A program made the translations under genes and the position numbers. Under the pieces are notes generated by a model. The model was not told where the DNA came from and ran no database searches. It saw nothing but the letters and a program-made list of their open reading frames with translations. 5,935 nucleotides of DNA from contig DHFO01000006.1 of assembly GCA_002402295.1 (NCBI GenBank), positions 1 to 5,935 of the forward strand. Reading direction: 5' to 3'. The stretch is from Caldiserica bacterium UBA4822 (GTDB lineage Bacteria; Caldisericota; Caldisericia; Cryosericales; Cryosericaceae). This document shows positions 1-5,829 of the stretch, piece by piece (within the stretch, counting starts at the first letter, position 1; each line of letters opens with the position of its first letter).

Positions 1-733
1 AGGCATCCTTCGTGGATGCGATGAGCTGAGCTCGCAGGCTCAGGATCTCCGCGAACGGAAGATTGAGCAGCTCCCATATGTCATCGTCAGGAGCGTTCAC
101 ACGGTTATCAGTCGCGCCTCCCCCGAACAGGCTCCTGGTAGCGCCGCTCGGCAGTTGCACGGAGATGTCAACATTCGGGTCTGCGCAGCCGCGTAGGGCA
201 AGCGGGAAGTATTTCATATTCCGAAAGACCCACAGGGCCTCCATGTTCGCCACATGCCCGCCGCTTGTGAAATGCCCCCACCCTGCTGGCGATCCCGTGG
301 TGTCATGTCTGAGAAAGCCAACCATCTCAAGGAGATCATCCACCGCCTCGATCTCCAGCCTACTGGTAGCCGGCGAGGATTCGAGGACAACATTGTTGGA
401 GTTGTGGAGCATCCCTGCCACATACCCCACCACGGCTGGGAGGAGAACATCGCTGTTCATGTGGGCCATGTAGCGTGGGCTGTACCACGGGACGCTCTCG
501 TCTAGCTTCTGCAGTAGATCGAGTGTACCTCTTCGGAGTCTGCCAACAACCGCCTGGTAGCCTGGGGTCTCCTGCGCTTTGAGGGAGAACAGAGGTGTAT
601 CTGTCTCGTAAACACGCCGCCGTCGCTCGTAATGGCTGAACGCGACACGGAGCAGCATTTCCGTCAGGACGGCGTGGTTCTCTGCTTTAGAACCCAAGAA
701 CAAACCGCCGAACTTCTCGCCCGCTGGCCTCAT
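1..733 (-). CDS. PLP-dependent amino acid decarboxylase, tyrosine decarboxylase-like (N-terminal 244 codons; continues off the left edge)
   Basis: The minus strand is open from ATG 733 to the window edge (244 codons plus one base), with Shine-Dalgarno AAGGAGGG at 737-744 just upstream. The protein matches from memory the N-terminal half of bacterial L-tyrosine decarboxylases (group II PLP decarboxylases, usually about 600-625 aa), which convert tyrosine to tyramine and CO2. Seen: SVPWYSPRYMAHMNSD at residues 80-95, a substrate-pocket loop whose His91 probably matches the His of the lactobacillal enzyme; NSNNVVLESSPATS at 111-124; and GWGHFTSGGHVANMEALW at 151-168, the PLP-phosphate and ring-stacking region. 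The PLP-binding lysine should lie about 150 residues further on, outside the window, so activity cannot be judged. It is 55 bp downstream of the TyrRS-like gene and probably co-transcribed. Alternatives are a decarboxylase for another aromatic or related amino acid. The family call is strong; substrate tyrosine is inferred from family and neighbours. Confidence 0.85.
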   Translation of the reverse strand, partial: MRPAGEKFGGLFLGSKAENHAVLTEMLLRVAFSHYERRRRVYETDTPLFSLKAQETPGYQAVVGRLRRGTLDLLQKLDESVPWYSPRYMAHMNSDVLLPAVVGYVAGMLHNSNNVVLESSPATSRLEIEAVDDLLEMVGFLRHDTTGSPAGWGHFTSGGHVANMEALWVFRNMKYFPLALRGCADPNVDISVQLPSGATRSLFGGGATDNRVNAPDDDIWELLNLPFAEILSLRAQLIASTKDA

Positions 734-750
734 TCACCCTCCTTCGAACT

Positions 751-774
751 AGGTGGCGCACGCCCCCGCTACCT
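751..774 (-). other. Small intercistronic hairpin between the TyrRS-like gene and the decarboxylase
   Basis: On the plus strand AGGT (751-754) and ACCT (771-774) flank a GGCG-CA-CGCC stem (755-764), so the 55-base spacer can fold into a short, imperfect hairpin upstream of the decarboxylase ribosome binding site. No T-run follows, so it is not a clear intrinsic terminator. It could be an mRNA stability or processing element, or chance in GC-rich DNA. Confidence 0.25.
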
Positions 775-788
775 GCACCGGAGGGTCG

Positions 789-2333
789 CTACTCGGGAAG
801 ATCCAACCGCGCAACAGGTCGCCTCTGCCCGTCTTCCCCCACAACCTCCACCAGAATGCCGTCTCTAACCTCTGCCTGCCTGGCTAGCCCGAGTTCGATC
901 CCTCCCAGAAAAACGCGCCGCTGCTTAAGTAGGGTCTCAGCTTCTTGAAGGTTCCGTGCTGCTCCGCTCATAATCGCAAGGTCGACGGCATCAACAGGCT
1001 TCCCTAACATCGAATACGGCAGTACGATAGCCACTGGGGCAACACGTATCAGCACTGCTTTTGCCCAAAGCCCCCTGCCACGCTGAAGCACTGCCCCATC
1101 GACAATCTCCAGCTCATCACTAATGGCGAGTGGCTTGTCGTTGAGGAAGATAGATCCCTCAGACAAGAGGAACTCGGCTTCCCGCACTCCCGACGCAAAT
1201 CCTGCCGCCTGGACCAGCACAATCGCTCCCATTTCAGCCTTCGCCTCTTCCCCAGTGAGGACGACTGCGCTCTTCGGAACTGGTTCCCCACGGGGATGCG
1301 TCTCATAGGCCCTCTCGGCAAGGGAAGCTGCTTCCTCACCGTGTGCCAAGCGCACAACTGCACGGGCCAGCAGCTTCCGGAGGCTGTGAGGGTCTCGCCC
1401 GATCTCATCTTTCATTGATGCTATCTCATCATCAGATAGGTCCGTGATTGATCGGAAAGTGCGCAAGAGGGATTTGTCAGGAACGGCGACAATTGCCTTG
1501 TAAAGGTCATCCGGGTCAAGATTGAGCGGGATGTACCGTCGTCGTCCCGGGCCTATGGGTTGATCGCGAGCGCCGGTCACATACTCGAGAACAACCGGAA
1601 TCTCCTCAGGGAGATGTCGAGCGTGCATAAGCCGGCGAGTTACGCCGAAGTTGAAGATCTGGTCCTCACCGCCGATCTCGACGTCACAACAGACGTCGAG
1701 GGTTCCTGCCATGTCTCGGTACTCAGCTGGATCATCCTCCTTGCCCTCCTTAGCCGCGCACACCACCATCGAATCATATGCCTGGAGGGCGGTATAGAGC
1801 AGTTCAACAACACTCACGGGTTCGTTCGCCTCATAGCGGTTCCGGAAGGGACCATGCGAAAGGGCTACTGCAAGGCTCAGAGGTCTCAGTACATCAGCCA
1901 TCAGTGTGGACACATCCATGTCATCAAACCACACCGAGTTGTTCACGAGAACGGTCTTGGATCGGTCGAGTATCCGAAAGGCTTGTTCCTCGTAGACTTG
2001 GGCATTGCGGTGGATCTCCTCCTGCGATAGCGGTGCCCTTGGCTCCCTCCTGCCGGAGGGATCACCGAAGCGCGCAGTGAAGCCGCCCAAGAGCAAGAAC
2101 GTCTTGTGCCCCTTATCCTGGAATCGCTTGAGGCATAGAAGCGGGGCGAGATGGCCGACATGCAGGCTTGGTGTCTTCGGATCCAAGCCCAGCTTGACCC
2201 TCAGGGGTCTGCCGAGGCTCAACCGTTGTGGCAACTCTGCGTTCATGAAACGCTCAAGCTCAGAGTGCTTGCCCCCCGCGATGGTCCCCCGGAGGAGGTA
2301 CGCCACGTCCTCCTTGCTCCATGACTCCTCCAC
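789..2333 (-). CDS. TyrRS-like protein (TyrZ-type) with degenerate KMSKS loop and two C-terminal S4-like modules
   Basis: The 514-aa protein starts on GTG 2333 with Shine-Dalgarno AGGGAGG (2340-2346) 6 nt upstream. The class I aminoacyl-tRNA synthetase fold is plain: LGLDPKTPSLHVGH at 48-61 (HIGH motif HVGH 58-61), GGFTARFGDPSGR at 83-95, LLYTALQAYDS at 178-188 and GGEDQIFN at 221-228. These resemble the TyrZ branch, and the tyrosine-site Tyr, Gln, Asp and Gln are kept. Three things are odd. Where TyrZ proteins have KMSKS before a GNYI-like stretch, this protein reads PIGPG (259-263) and then RRRYI, so both catalytic lysines are absent. About 25 residues (191-217, rich in Lys, Glu, Asp, with two Cys) are inserted before the GGEDQ strand. 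The C-terminus carries two S4-like segments (about 369-428 and 447-500) instead of one, against a usual length near 400-420 aa. It may be a slow enzyme, a tyrosine or tRNA-Tyr sensor, or a repurposed paralogue; the sequence does not decide. Confidence 0.9.
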   Translation of the reverse strand: MEESWSKEDVAYLLRGTIAGGKHSELERFMNAELPQRLSLGRPLRVKLGLDPKTPSLHVGHLAPLLCLKRFQDKGHKTFLLLGGFTARFGDPSGRREPRAPLSQEEIHRNAQVYEEQAFRILDRSKTVLVNNSVWFDDMDVSTLMADVLRPLSLAVALSHGPFRNRYEANEPVSVVELLYTALQAYDSMVVCAAKEGKEDDPAEYRDMAGTLDVCCDVEIGGEDQIFNFGVTRRLMHARHLPEEIPVVLEYVTGARDQPIGPGRRRYIPLNLDPDDLYKAIVAVPDKSLLRTFRSITDLSDDEIASMKDEIGRDPHSLRKLLARAVVRLAHGEEAASLAERAYETHPRGEPVPKSAVVLTGEEAKAEMGAIVLVQAAGFASGVREAEFLLSEGSIFLNDKPLAISDELEIVDGAVLQRGRGLWAKAVLIRVAPVAIVLPYSMLGKPVDAVDLAIMSGAARNLQEAETLLKQRRVFLGGIELGLARQAEVRDGILVEVVGEDGQRRPVARLDLPE

Positions 2334-2400
2334 GTTGCACCTCCCTAAGAGAGACTACGTTGGTCGCGCCGTAGGCACAGTATGCGGGGAGTACCTCCAT

Positions 2401-3678
2401 CTACACAAGTCGTAGAACGAAGTACTGCTTGCGGCCCTTGCGCAGCACAATTACCCCGTCGTCCGCCTGGTCATCCAGCGACAGCACCCGATTGGCGTCG
2501 TCGACCCGTTGTCCGTTAACGTAGAAGCCGCCTCCTGCGATCAGCCGGCGTGCCTCCCCCCTCGACTTGAGGAATCCCGACTGAACGGCGATATCGATCA
2601 AGGAGACCCCTGCGTTGGCAAGAAGCGAGACTTGGACTTCGTAGGAGGGGAGGTTCTGGAGAAGCTCCTCCGCAATCGCACCCGACACGGCGGGGTCGGG
2701 GGGCTCTCCAAAAAGGAGGCCTGCTGCCTTCTCAGCTCGAACGGCCGCCTCCTCTCCGTGTATCTCTCTCGTCACGTGAGAAGCGAGCGTCCTATGCGGC
2801 GTTCTCTCCTCGGGGTGTCTGTTCAGGTTCTGCTCAAGCTCTTCCACATCGCCTCTTGGCAGCCATGTGAAGTACTTCAGGTACTTGATGACGTCTTCAT
2901 CATTCGCATTGAGCCAGAACTGGTAGAACGCAAACGGACTGGTTCTCGCCCCGTCTAGCCAAACAGTCCCAGCCTCAGTCTTGCCGAACTTGGTGCCAGA
3001 CGAGGTGGTCACCAATGGGAAGACCAGTCCGTGCACAGTGGCACCCTCCACTTTCCTAATCAGATCGATACCAGTGACAATGTTGCCCCATTGGTCGCTT
3101 CCACCCATTTGCAGCGTACAACCATACTCGTGATGGAGGACAAGGTAGTCATACGCCTGGAGTAACCCATATGAGAACTCTGTATAGGTCATACCAGCCA
3201 CCCGCTCGAGACGTGCCCTCACAGCCTCGCGCCCCAGCATCTGGCTGACGCCGAAGTGCCGGCCGACATCGCGGAGGAAGTCCAGGAGGCGAATGTCCAA
3301 AAGCCAGTGGGAGTTGTCGATAATCAGGCCCGGGCTCTCGTGATGCTCTACATCGACGAACATGCGGATTTGCTTAGCTATTCCCTCTAGGTTCCGCTCG
3401 AGTTCGTCAGTCGACAAGACAGGCCTTTCAGAGGTCTTCCCGCTAGGATCCCCGATGCGACCGGTCGCGCCTCCAAGAATCGCGATCGGTGGATGCCCAG
3501 CCTTCTGGAACCGTGCAAGGGTCATCAGAGGAAGGAGTGACCCTACGTGCAGACTCGACGCTGTGGGATCGAAGCCAATGTAGCAGGTGGTCTTGTGTGA
3601 GCGCAGCTGGTCTCCGAGCCCCTGGGTCTCCGAATGCACAAGGCCACGCCACCTGAGTTCGTCGTAAAAGTCGGACAT
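2401..3678 (-). CDS. tyrS: Tyrosyl-tRNA synthetase
   Basis: The 425-aa cytoplasmic enzyme activates tyrosine with ATP and charges tRNA-Tyr; the length is normal for bacterial TyrS. Seen: an N-terminus MSDFYDELRWRGL like that of other TyrS proteins; CYIGFDPTASSLHVGS at 32-47 (HIGH motif as HVGS); ATGRIGDPSG at 71-80; EFSYGLLQAYD at 167-177; GGSDQWGN at 192-199; the KMSKS loop as KFGKT at 230-234; and a C-terminal S4 domain at about 358-425. Tyrosine-contacting residues (Tyr33, Asp77, Tyr170, Gln174, Asp177, Gln196 by homology with the Bacillus enzyme) are all present, so it should be active. The start is ATG 3676-3678, chosen by family N-terminus. The frame stays open upstream to 3819, but that stretch is the tRNA gene. 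The ATG lies 2 nt after the tRNA CCA and has no Shine-Dalgarno. The TyrRS-like gene follows after 67 bp with no obvious terminator. Confidence 0.97.
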   Translation of the reverse strand: MSDFYDELRWRGLVHSETQGLGDQLRSHKTTCYIGFDPTASSLHVGSLLPLMTLARFQKAGHPPIAILGGATGRIGDPSGKTSERPVLSTDELERNLEGIAKQIRMFVDVEHHESPGLIIDNSHWLLDIRLLDFLRDVGRHFGVSQMLGREAVRARLERVAGMTYTEFSYGLLQAYDYLVLHHEYGCTLQMGGSDQWGNIVTGIDLIRKVEGATVHGLVFPLVTTSSGTKFGKTEAGTVWLDGARTSPFAFYQFWLNANDEDVIKYLKYFTWLPRGDVEELEQNLNRHPEERTPHRTLASHVTREIHGEEAAVRAEKAAGLLFGEPPDPAVSGAIAEELLQNLPSYEVQVSLLANAGVSLIDIAVQSGFLKSRGEARRLIAGGGFYVNGQRVDDANRVLSLDDQADDGVIVLRKGRKQYFVLRLV

Positions 3679-3680
3679 AG

Positions 3681-3768
3681 TGGTGGGCAGGGAGGGATTT
3701 GAACCCTCGTAGGCCTTTCGGCCACCGAGTTTACAGCCCGGTCCATTTGCCCGCTTTGGTACCTGCCC
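3681..3768 (-). tRNA. tRNA-Tyr (anticodon GTA), CCA encoded
   Basis: Read on the minus strand from 3768, it folds as a class II tRNA. The acceptor is GGGCAGG with CCTGCCC (7 pairs), the D stem CCA/TGG, the anticodon stem CCGGG/CTCGG (one G-U pair) around loop CTGTAAA with anticodon GTA at 3733-3735. The long variable arm holds a GGCC-GAAA-GGCC hairpin, and the T arm is GAGGG-TTCAAAT-CCCTC. Discriminator A is followed by an encoded CCA at 3681-3683. The G1-C72 pair, A73 and the long variable arm are the identity elements expected for bacterial TyrRS. The gene is the first element of the operon and ends 2 nt before the tyrS start codon. Confidence 0.98.
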
Positions 3769-3784
3769 GCTGCCCCGAAGATTC

Positions 3785-3813
3785 ACTATAGCGTGCACAA
3801 GCACCGTGGTCAA
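3785..3813 (-). promoter_or_regulatory. Sigma70-type promoter of the tRNA-Tyr/tyrS operon
   Basis: On the minus strand, -35 TTGACC (3808-3813) is followed by a 17-bp spacer and -10 TATAGT (3785-3790), one mismatch from consensus in each box. The expected transcription start is near 3777-3779, leaving a leader of only about 10 nt before the tRNA. There is thus no room for a T-box or other riboswitch, unlike many tyrS genes of Firmicutes. Confidence 0.82.
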
Positions 3814-3922
3814 GGGCAAAGAGTTGTCTCACACAAGATGAGCATGAAGGGTGTCCGAGGGTTCTCACGCAAGGTGCGCACAGGCGCGAGCCAGAGCTAC
3901 GTAAGTCACTGCCAGGGAGGCG

Positions 3923-4189
3923 ATGACCGTCATGGTGAGCGACTCGCTGGTGATGACGATGGAGGAGATGGCCGCGTTTCTCGGGTCCAGTGGAACCTTG
4001 AGCTTCCGGGGAGAGACGCGGCAGGACACCTACGCCTCGGTCGAGAAGACCCTGCGGAGTACAGCACACGATCGAGAGCGGAGAGAGGGTTGTTGAGGCG
4101 CTACGTGGGGAAGATAACCGGCTACTCCCCGGCCCAGCTTTGCCTCCTCATCGCCCAGTACCGGAGCACGGGACAACCAACCTCGGGAT
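3923..4189 (+). pseudogene. Frameshifted remnant of an integrase-type transposase N-terminus
   Basis: A frame starting at ATG 3923 or 3932 behind AGGGAGG (3914-3920) reads MTMEEMAAFLGSSGTLSF and continues to VEKTLR, then stops at TGA 4094-4096. In another frame, from about 4050, the match resumes as RAERGLLRRYVGKITGYSPA followed by an IAQYRSTGQ segment ending near 4184. Together these look like the conserved N-terminal region of a family of insertion-sequence integrases (pattern: a short FL segment, ER/EKTLRRF.Y, KGLLRRYL.K.TGYS..Q.TRLI.QYR.TGR), recalled from memory. The frame change and loss of about three codons occur near 4050-4056. The DDE catalytic domain is absent; the following 200 bases show only doubtful traces. 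It is a dead relic lying between the two divergent transcription units, and its exact boundaries are uncertain. Confidence 0.68.
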
Positions 4190-4530
4190 CAGATCGTGTC
4201 TGGTGCGTCGGGGGTAGAGGACAAGACCTTCTGCAACGCTCATCCGCGTGATCAGCCGCAACAGAAGGAACAGCGGGACTTCGCCCCGTTGGCGCGCATC
4301 GCCGCAGCGACGAAGCTCTTGCCCCTCGCTCACTCTATCTACAGAAGCGGTGAACCTTTCAGGGCTCCGACCAAGGAGGTGTCTTGCTTGACCGGCATTG
4401 CAGCATCTGACTCCGACGGCGCATCACGTGTCCGGACTCCGGTCCTCAGTGCCCCCTACGGTCAGTAGGAGGGAGTGGATCTCCCCCTGCTTGTGAGGAC
4501 TGAGACACGAGCATAGCGCGAGGATGCACT
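4190..4530. other. Non-coding stretch without a recognised gene
   Basis: Short frames are open here on both strands, but none has a convincing ribosome binding site together with a recognisable protein. Low-quality similarity to the continuation of the integrase relic (an LSG...RR-like trace near 4350-4380) is too weak to annotate. CCGGA-C-TCCGG at 4432-4442 is a small palindrome. I see no RNA gene here. Confidence 0.4.
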
Positions 4531-4584
4531 GAACCAAGGTATGACCCCGACGGCCGAGAGACACGGAACAAGGTCTGCCCCCGA
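4531..4584 (+). repeat. Two imperfect direct repeats, AAGGTnTGnCCCCGA core
   Basis: GAACCAAGGTATGACCCCGA (4531-4550) and GAACAAGGTCTGCCCCCGA (4566-4584) differ by one indel and two substitutions and sit about 35 bp apart in the same orientation, upstream of the synthetase promoter. They may be relics of mobile-element ends or protein-binding sites. Confidence 0.55.
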
Positions 4585-4615
4585 TGATCGGATCGCTCAT
4601 CGATGCTGCGGATCG

Positions 4616-4624
4616 TGCTACACT
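4616..4624 (+). promoter_or_regulatory. Extended -10 promoter for the RelA/SpoT-type gene
   Basis: TGCTACACT (TG, one base, TACACT) is an extended -10 element. The -35 region (about 4596-4601, CTCATC) is poor, as is usual with extended -10 promoters or activated ones. The start would fall near 4630, about 45 nt before the GTG codon. CGGATCG occurs twice upstream (4589-4595 and 4609-4615), 20 bp apart, and CCGAT-G-ATCGG is at 4581-4591, so a regulator site is possible. Confidence 0.5.
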
Positions 4625-4630
4625 GTTGAG

Positions 4631-4659
4631 GTCGGAGCTGCCGACCTAAGCGACCTAAG
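4631..4659 (+). promoter_or_regulatory. Leader hairpin and tandem 9-bp repeat upstream of the RelA/SpoT-type gene
   Basis: GTCGG-AGCTG-CCGAC (4631-4645) forms a 5-bp inverted repeat, and CGACCTAAG is repeated head to tail at 4642-4650 and 4651-4659. Both lie just after the predicted transcription start and before the ribosome binding site. They could be an operator or a short RNA hairpin affecting translation; there is no direct evidence for either. Confidence 0.4.
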
Positions 4660-4674
4660 GGCAAGGAGGTTCAG

Positions 4675-5754
4675 GTGACTGCGGACAAAGAAGGAGGTAT
4701 TCCGGATCGCGATTCTTCTCTCGGAAGCTTGGGTCTCTCGGTGGAGGACCTCGAAGCCGTGAATCTTGATCGAATAACGCTTCAGCGGATACATGAGAGC
4801 TACCAGACCGAGAGAGACGATCTCGAGCGCGCAGGAACCTACGTGGCCTCGACACTTCGAGCATCGCCACAGGTCCACTCGCTCAAGCTTCGCGTAAAGG
4901 ATCCGAACAGCTTACTCGCCAAGATCGTCCGTAAGAAGCGGGAGCACCCCGACCTGAAGATCTCGCCTGAGACCTTACAGGATCACATCACGGATCTCGT
5001 AGGCGTTCGTGCGCTGCACCTCTTTAAGGACGACTGGCACCCTATCCATGAGCTGGTTCTCAGAGAATGGGACCTCCACGAGAGGCCGATTGCCTACGTT
5101 CGTGAAGGTGATTCCGCAGGCCGGCGCAACGAGTTCGAGCAAGCGGGCTGCGAAGTTCACCCCCATCCATCCGGGTACCGCAGCGTTCATTACCTACTCA
5201 AGACCAGCCCAGGGAAGAGAATGCGCTTGGTGGAACTCCAGGTCCGCACGATATTCGAAGAAGGATGGAGTGAGATCGACCACATAGTGCGCTATCCGAA
5301 GCGCTGCCATCCCCTTCTCGACCACTCGCTTGGTCTCTTCAACATCCTGGCAGGAAGTGCAGACGAAATGGGAACATTCATCCGGTCTCTCTCGGCCTTC
5401 ACAGAAAGACGAGATGAGGAGATTGCACAGAAGGAAGGAAGAGTAGAGAGGATGATTGAAGAGCTCAATATCGCGAGCGCTGAGAAGGAGGCCCTGAAGA
5501 GAGAGATAGCGAGACTGCGTCAGGCATCCAGTGCCCTTCTGGAGGGATCGCTTGGCGGAGGCCCGATCATACTCGGAGCGATAGGGAGGATCCCCATATC
5601 TGGCTTACAGCAAAGCCTCGCCTCCGTGAGCCCCGCGATCTCTTTGCAGAAACGATGCACGCTGTGCAACAGGATGTACAGTGATACTGGATCCTTCACA
5701 ATAGGCGGTGATCGATGCCCTGATTGCCGGACGAAGCCCCTTCTCGGAAAGTGA
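4675..5754 (+). CDS. RelA/SpoT-domain nucleotide pyrophosphokinase with coiled coil and C-terminal zinc ribbon
   Basis: The 359-aa protein starts on GTG 4675 behind a strong AAGGAGGT (4663-4670). The synthetase domain spans about residues 45-225: the ATP-binding pattern R73.K75...S79...K83 (RVKDPNSLLAK), DLVGVR at 107-112 with the likely Mg-binding Asp107, GYRSVHY at 167-173 (acceptor-nucleotide tyrosine and histidine), and ELQVRT at 187-192 followed by W198, E200 and H203. All signature residues are present, so transfer of pyrophosphate from ATP to an acceptor (GDP/GTP giving alarmone, or another acceptor) is expected. There is no HD hydrolase and no TGS/ACT region of long RelA/SpoT proteins. 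A charged coiled coil (about 243-287), a Gly-rich linker, and CTLC (328-331) with CPDC (348-351) forming a zinc ribbon follow. It is longer than usual small alarmone synthetases (about 200-260 aa). It could be a housekeeping alarmone source or a toxSAS-like enzyme; no antitoxin gene is visible within the window. Confidence 0.92.
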   Translation: MTADKEGGIPDRDSSLGSLGLSVEDLEAVNLDRITLQRIHESYQTERDDLERAGTYVASTLRASPQVHSLKLRVKDPNSLLAKIVRKKREHPDLKISPETLQDHITDLVGVRALHLFKDDWHPIHELVLREWDLHERPIAYVREGDSAGRRNEFEQAGCEVHPHPSGYRSVHYLLKTSPGKRMRLVELQVRTIFEEGWSEIDHIVRYPKRCHPLLDHSLGLFNILAGSADEMGTFIRSLSAFTERRDEEIAQKEGRVERMIEELNIASAEKEALKREIARLRQASSALLEGSLGGGPIILGAIGRIPISGLQQSLASVSPAISLQKRCTLCNRMYSDTGSFTIGGDRCPDCRTKPLLGK

Positions 5755-5815
5755 TCGATAGAGTCCCCGGAGGTGGTGTAGAAGCGGTGGCGCGTGCAGA
5801 GAGGGACTGAGATGA

Positions 5816-5829
5816 TTGACAGGTGTCAA
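5816..5829. repeat. Palindrome TTGACA-GG-TGTCAA
   Basis: A perfect 6-bp inverted repeat lies 61 bp downstream of the synthetase stop. Each arm read on its own strand is a TTGACA box. No matching -10 box was identified, and no T-run makes it a terminator. It could be an operator or part of a mobile-element end. The rest of 5755-5935 shows no convincing gene. Confidence 0.4.

Noticed and set aside
63..505. Open frames on both strands inside 63-505
   Set aside because: They overlap the decarboxylase in other frames, have no recognisable protein content, and the decarboxylase frame carries strong family motifs.
1560..2030. A 156-codon plus-strand frame inside the TyrRS-like gene
   Set aside because: It is antisense to a gene with clear synthetase motifs and encodes nothing recognisable.
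2334..2400. A terminator or new promoter between tyrS and the TyrRS-like gene
   Set aside because: Only a 4-bp stem (GGAG-TAC-CTCC) with no T-run and no paired -35/-10 boxes was found, so read-through is more likely.
2509..2958. A 149-codon plus-strand frame inside tyrS
   Set aside because: It is antisense to an intact tyrS and is explained by GC-rich codon structure of the true gene.
3679..3819. A 47-residue N-terminal extension of TyrS, open in frame up to 3819
   Set aside because: The extra stretch is the tRNA-Tyr gene read in frame, together with its promoter. The family N-terminus begins at MSDFYDEL, so the ATG at 3676-3678 is the start.
3793..4251. A single 152-codon plus-strand gene
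   Set aside because: Only its last third resembles anything (the integrase relic). Its first part is out of frame with the relic and overlaps the operon promoter, so the pseudogene reading explains it better.
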